Origin: Parcubacteria group bacterium GW2011_GWD2_43_10
GTDB lineage: Bacteria > Patescibacteriota > Patescibacteriia > Veblenbacterales > UBA10138
DNA length: 6,606 bases
Reading direction: 5' to 3'
Assembly: GCA_000995845.1 (NCBI GenBank)
Contig: LCEZ01000021.1
Location: 11,171 to 17,776 of the forward strand
Shown: positions 5,458 to 6,606 of the stretch, one piece after another
Position numbering within the stretch: the first letter of the stretch is position 1
Layout of the letters: every line of letters starts with the position of its first letter
Notes under the pieces: generated by a model
What the model was told of the DNA's origin: nothing
The model's database searches: none
The model's input: only the letters and a program-made list of their open reading frames with translations
Program-made: the position numbers and the translations under genes

Positions 5458-5464
5458 TTGACAA
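5436..5464 (-). promoter_or_regulatory. Candidate promoter for recR
   Basis: On the minus strand TTGTCA (5464-5459) and TATACT (5441-5436) each match consensus at 5 of 6 positions and are 17 nt apart. Transcription would start near 5429 and give a leader of about 77 nt. Its -35 is the complement of the plus-strand -35, so polymerase could not readily hold both promoters at once. Confidence 0.5.
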
Positions 5465-5485
5465 AATGTACAAAAGGTGTATACT
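5458..5485 (+). promoter_or_regulatory. Promoter for the CPR-type hypothetical gene
   Basis: A perfect TTGACA (5458-5463) and TATACT (5480-5485, 5 of 6) are separated by 16 nt. The predicted start near 5492 leaves about 84 nt of leader containing a small hairpin (TTACC with GGTAA, 5492-5507) and the palindrome at 5526-5540. Confidence 0.62.
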
Positions 5486-5525
5486 GAGCTGTTACCGTAT
5501 TTGGTAATGCTCTTTAAAAACAACC

Positions 5526-5540
5526 TCCGCCCTAGGTGGA
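5526..5540. repeat. TCCGCC palindrome, leader copy
   Basis: TCCGCC-CTA-GGTGGA, extended by one more pair on each side (C5525-G5541). It shares the core of the copies at 4722, 5393 and 6400. It lies in the leader of the hypothetical gene, about 35 nt before its ATG, and has no T run after it. Confidence 0.65.
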
Positions 5541-5575
5541 GAATTCATATCACAAAATAAAGAAAGGAACTGCTC

Positions 5576-5728
5576 ATGTCAAAGAACCATGAGACATCGG
5601 TCCTGACCGCTGGTCAGATGAAAGAACTTTCCAGTGCCATACTGGAAGCCATACCCGCCAATTTACCAACCAGTACTGCCCAGTACTGGATAGGCCAACA
5701 AAAAAAGGTTGCAAAAAGCTTTACGTGA
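5576..5728 (+). CDS. N-terminal part of the CPR-type hypothetical protein, in another frame
   Basis: ATG 5576 is preceded by AGGA (5565-5568) at 7 nt and by a strong promoter, so it is the likely true start. The frame gives 50 residues, including TAGQMKELSSAILEAIPANL and then PTSTAQYWIG, before a TGA at 5726-5728. As I recall, related CPR proteins have this TAQYWIG stretch near the N-terminus followed directly by a helix like the one in the downstream frame. Removing one A from the seven-A run (5700-5706) joins them as WIGQQKRLQKALREAL. I read the two frames as one gene of about 239 residues split by a +1 shift. Confidence 0.72.
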   Translation: MSKNHETSVLTAGQMKELSSAILEAIPANLPTSTAQYWIGQQKKVAKSFT

Positions 5729-6293
5729 AGCCTTGGGCATCCAGCCGTTTTTTGATTTACTTGCCGACTGGCAACAATTCTATCTTAATGTTTTTGGTGG
5801 ACATTATGATTTTTCCGATATAGTTATTCCGGAAAAGAAATCAGGTTTTGACCGTTTGATAATTGTAGCCCCAGGCATGACACCCCAAGTATTATTTAAC
5901 AAATGTTCTGGGTTATTTAAAACCTGGAAATACACAAATAAAGATCTGGATGAGGTAATAATCTCTGACCGCACCCCCGCCAAAGGCGCTTATGCTATTT
6001 GGTTGCGCGACCGAATAGAAGCAGATGAGGAGATGAAAAATATCTCCGCTAATCAAATCAAACAGCAACAAATTATCACTTGCACATTAGAAGAACGTAT
6101 TTTATATGAACTAAAGTATTTTAAGGAAACAAATCAGCACTTGGATGTGCAAAAAATAACCCTATGTGCAGGTTCTCGCAATCAGAGTGGCGTTGTGCCT
6201 AACGTGCGCTGGTACGGCAGTAAGATGTTCGTCGGCTGGTACAACCCTGATGATCAGGACGACCTTCTGCGGGCCCGTGCTGCAGTTATCTAA
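5709..6293 (+). CDS. CPR-type hypothetical protein, C-terminal 194 residues
   Basis: The frame starts at a TTG that is probably internal; the real start is likely ATG 5576 in another frame. No signal peptide or membrane helix is visible. The sequence has GFDRLIIV (46-53), AKGAYAIWLRDRIEADEE (91-108), LEERILYELKYFKETNQHLD (127-146) and the motif LCAGSRNQSGVVP (152-164), then an aromatic and Asp-rich tail ending DDLLRARAAV. I recognise this architecture from hypothetical proteins found in several CPR genomes, where, from memory, the tail after GSR is very variable; no function is known. The last ~90 nt are about 59% GC while 6061-6150 is about 31%, so the tail has a different composition from the body. 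A terminator follows closely. Confidence 0.8.
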   Translation: MQKALREALGIQPFFDLLADWQQFYLNVFGGHYDFSDIVIPEKKSGFDRLIIVAPGMTPQVLFNKCSGLFKTWKYTNKDLDEVIISDRTPAKGAYAIWLRDRIEADEEMKNISANQIKQQQIITCTLEERILYELKYFKETNQHLDVQKITLCAGSRNQSGVVPNVRWYGSKMFVGWYNPDDQDDLLRARAAVI

Positions 6294-6325
6294 CACTTTT
6301 TCCTTTCATCTTTTACCCTTCTCCT

Positions 6326-6360
6326 AAGCCCCAAACGTCAATGTACGCTTGGGGTTTTCT
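6326..6360 (+). terminator. Terminator after the hypothetical gene
   Basis: AAGCCCCAA (6326-6334) pairs with TTGGGGTTT (6349-6357), the stem continues through CGT/ACG after one mismatch (6336-6338 with 6345-6347), and the loop is CAATGT. TTTTCTTT follows. It lies 33 nt after the stop. Confidence 0.85.
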
Positions 6361-6399
6361 TTATGATTTGATATTATAATCCTCGGCTATTACAATCGG

Positions 6400-6414
6400 T
6401 CCGCCCTGGGCGGA
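6400..6414. repeat. TCCGCC palindrome, downstream copy
   Basis: TCCGCC-CTG-GGCGGA, a perfect 6-bp stem with a 3-nt loop. It has the same core as the recR terminator at 4722-4736, but no A or T run flanks it, so it is not a terminator. Confidence 0.65.
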
Positions 6415-6519
6415 TAGCGGTTTGCCCCATATAATGAAACTGCCTGCCGGTGTTCTAGGAAAGGTTCTGCTTCAAGGCGGATGCTTTCAAACATAGCCCC
6501 GCGCCGCAAGGATAACTCA

Positions 6520-6541
6520 AGCAATCACAGTTTTGATTGCT
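6520..6541. repeat. Perfect 8-bp hairpin
   Basis: AGCAATCA (6520-6527) pairs perfectly with TGATTGCT (6534-6541) around a 6-nt loop. No T run follows. It lies directly before the paralog-like fragment; its role is unknown. Confidence 0.5.
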
Positions 6542-6546
6542 GGTGA

Positions 6547-6606
6547 TTACTGGATGGAACATGGCAGTACATAGGCTCGCGCAATACGCATGGCGCTGTG
6601 CCGCTC
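6547..6606 (+). pseudogene. Fragment resembling the C-terminal motif of the gene at 5709-6293
   Basis: A frame open from 6547 to the window edge reads, near its end, IGSRNTHGAVPL, against AGSRNQSGVVPN in the preceding gene (codons 6168-6203). At DNA level 6574-6603 matches 6171-6200 at 22 of 30 positions, and several differences fall on third codon positions (GGC/GGT, TCG/TCT, CCG/CCT), as in diverged coding copies. A TGA at 6544-6546 blocks the frame upstream and the preceding sequence does not resemble the family, so it may be a decayed or recombined copy. Its continuation lies outside the window, and the match is short. Confidence 0.35.

Larger units (their letters stand above)
6294..6606. 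other. Stretch without a complete gene
   Basis: After the hypothetical gene come its terminator (6326-6360), a palindromic repeat (6400-6414), a hairpin (6520-6541) and a fragment resembling the preceding gene's C-terminal motif (6547-6606). Two isolated TATAAT hexamers (6375-6380, 6430-6435) lack a convincing -35. Frames between 6361 and 6546 are short on both strands. I see no tRNA, RNase P, tmRNA or SRP RNA signature. Confidence 0.6.

Noticed and set aside
4722..6414. TCCGCC palindromes as a CRISPR array
   Set aside because: Copies are hundreds of bases apart at irregular distances with genes between them; no regular spacers.
6375..6435. Perfect TATAAT hexamers at 6375-6380 and 6430-6435 as promoters
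   Set aside because: No acceptable -35 at 16-18 nt upstream of either; AT-rich DNA makes isolated hexamers likely by chance.
6434..6496. 20-codon plus-strand frame starting at ATG 6434
   Set aside because: Its ATG overlaps a TATAAT hexamer, there is no RBS, and no conserved feature supports translation.
6455..6604. Minus-strand frame open from the right edge (49 codons) with an internal ATG at 6562
   Set aside because: Cys-rich, unfamiliar reading without RBS; it runs antisense to the paralog-like fragment and hairpin.
6171..6606. Diversity-generating retroelement template/variable repeat pair
   Set aside because: Of eight mismatches in the 30-nt alignment only two are at A's of the downstream copy; retroelement mutagenesis would change A's only. 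No reverse transcriptase is in the window.

Overview
The window reads as chromosomal DNA of a Patescibacteria (Candidate Phyla Radiation, CPR) bacterium. The evidence is compact genes with ATGA overlaps, frequent absence of a Shine-Dalgarno site, a gene order that starts like a ribosomal-protein operon and then departs from it, and a hypothetical family at 5576-6293 that I recognise from many CPR genomes. The CPR call is inference from these traits; no 16S rRNA gene or species marker is present.

Region 1 (1-3007, + strand): the last 22 codons of secY and a strong terminator, then adk, map, ruvX and a membrane GlcNAc-1-phosphate-transferase-like gene. adk/map and map/ruvX overlap by ATGA, and the transferase begins 3 nt after ruvX if its true start is ATG 1964. 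This looks like one transcription unit joining nucleotide balance (adk), N-terminal methionine removal (map), pre-16S rRNA processing (ruvX) and the first lipid-linked step of an envelope polymer. The transferase carries an apparent +1 frameshift near its 5' end.

Region 2 (3012-4149): an isolated AT-rich gene of unknown function on the minus strand, divergent from a DUF192 lipoprotein gene. Candidate promoters for the two genes overlap in the short gap between them.

Region 3 (4138-4750): rplU (ribosomal protein L21) behind a near-consensus promoter and a short leader with a terminator-like hairpin. A 34-residue, strongly acidic small ORF with a good ribosome binding site follows, and a bidirectional terminator closes the block. 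rpmA (L27), the usual partner of rplU, is not next to it.

Region 4 (4750-6360): recR on the minus strand and a CPR-type hypothetical gene on the plus strand, divergently transcribed from two candidate promoters that appear to share one -35 sequence (5458-5464). The hypothetical gene has a +1 frameshift at a run of seven A's. Its last ~90 nt are about 59% GC, against about 31% just upstream.

Region 5 (6361-6606): no complete gene. It holds a palindromic repeat, a hairpin, and at the very edge a stretch resembling the C-terminal motif of the preceding hypothetical protein, probably a second, cut-off or decayed family member.

A 15-nt palindrome, TCCGCC-NNN-GGYGGA, occurs four times, always between genes. 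No CRISPR array, tRNA, rRNA or recognisable insertion sequence was seen. I found no clearly new defence or mobile system. The most interesting items are the hypothetical family with its compositionally distinct tail and nearby second copy, the shared-(-35) divergent promoters, and the two matching +1 frameshifts.
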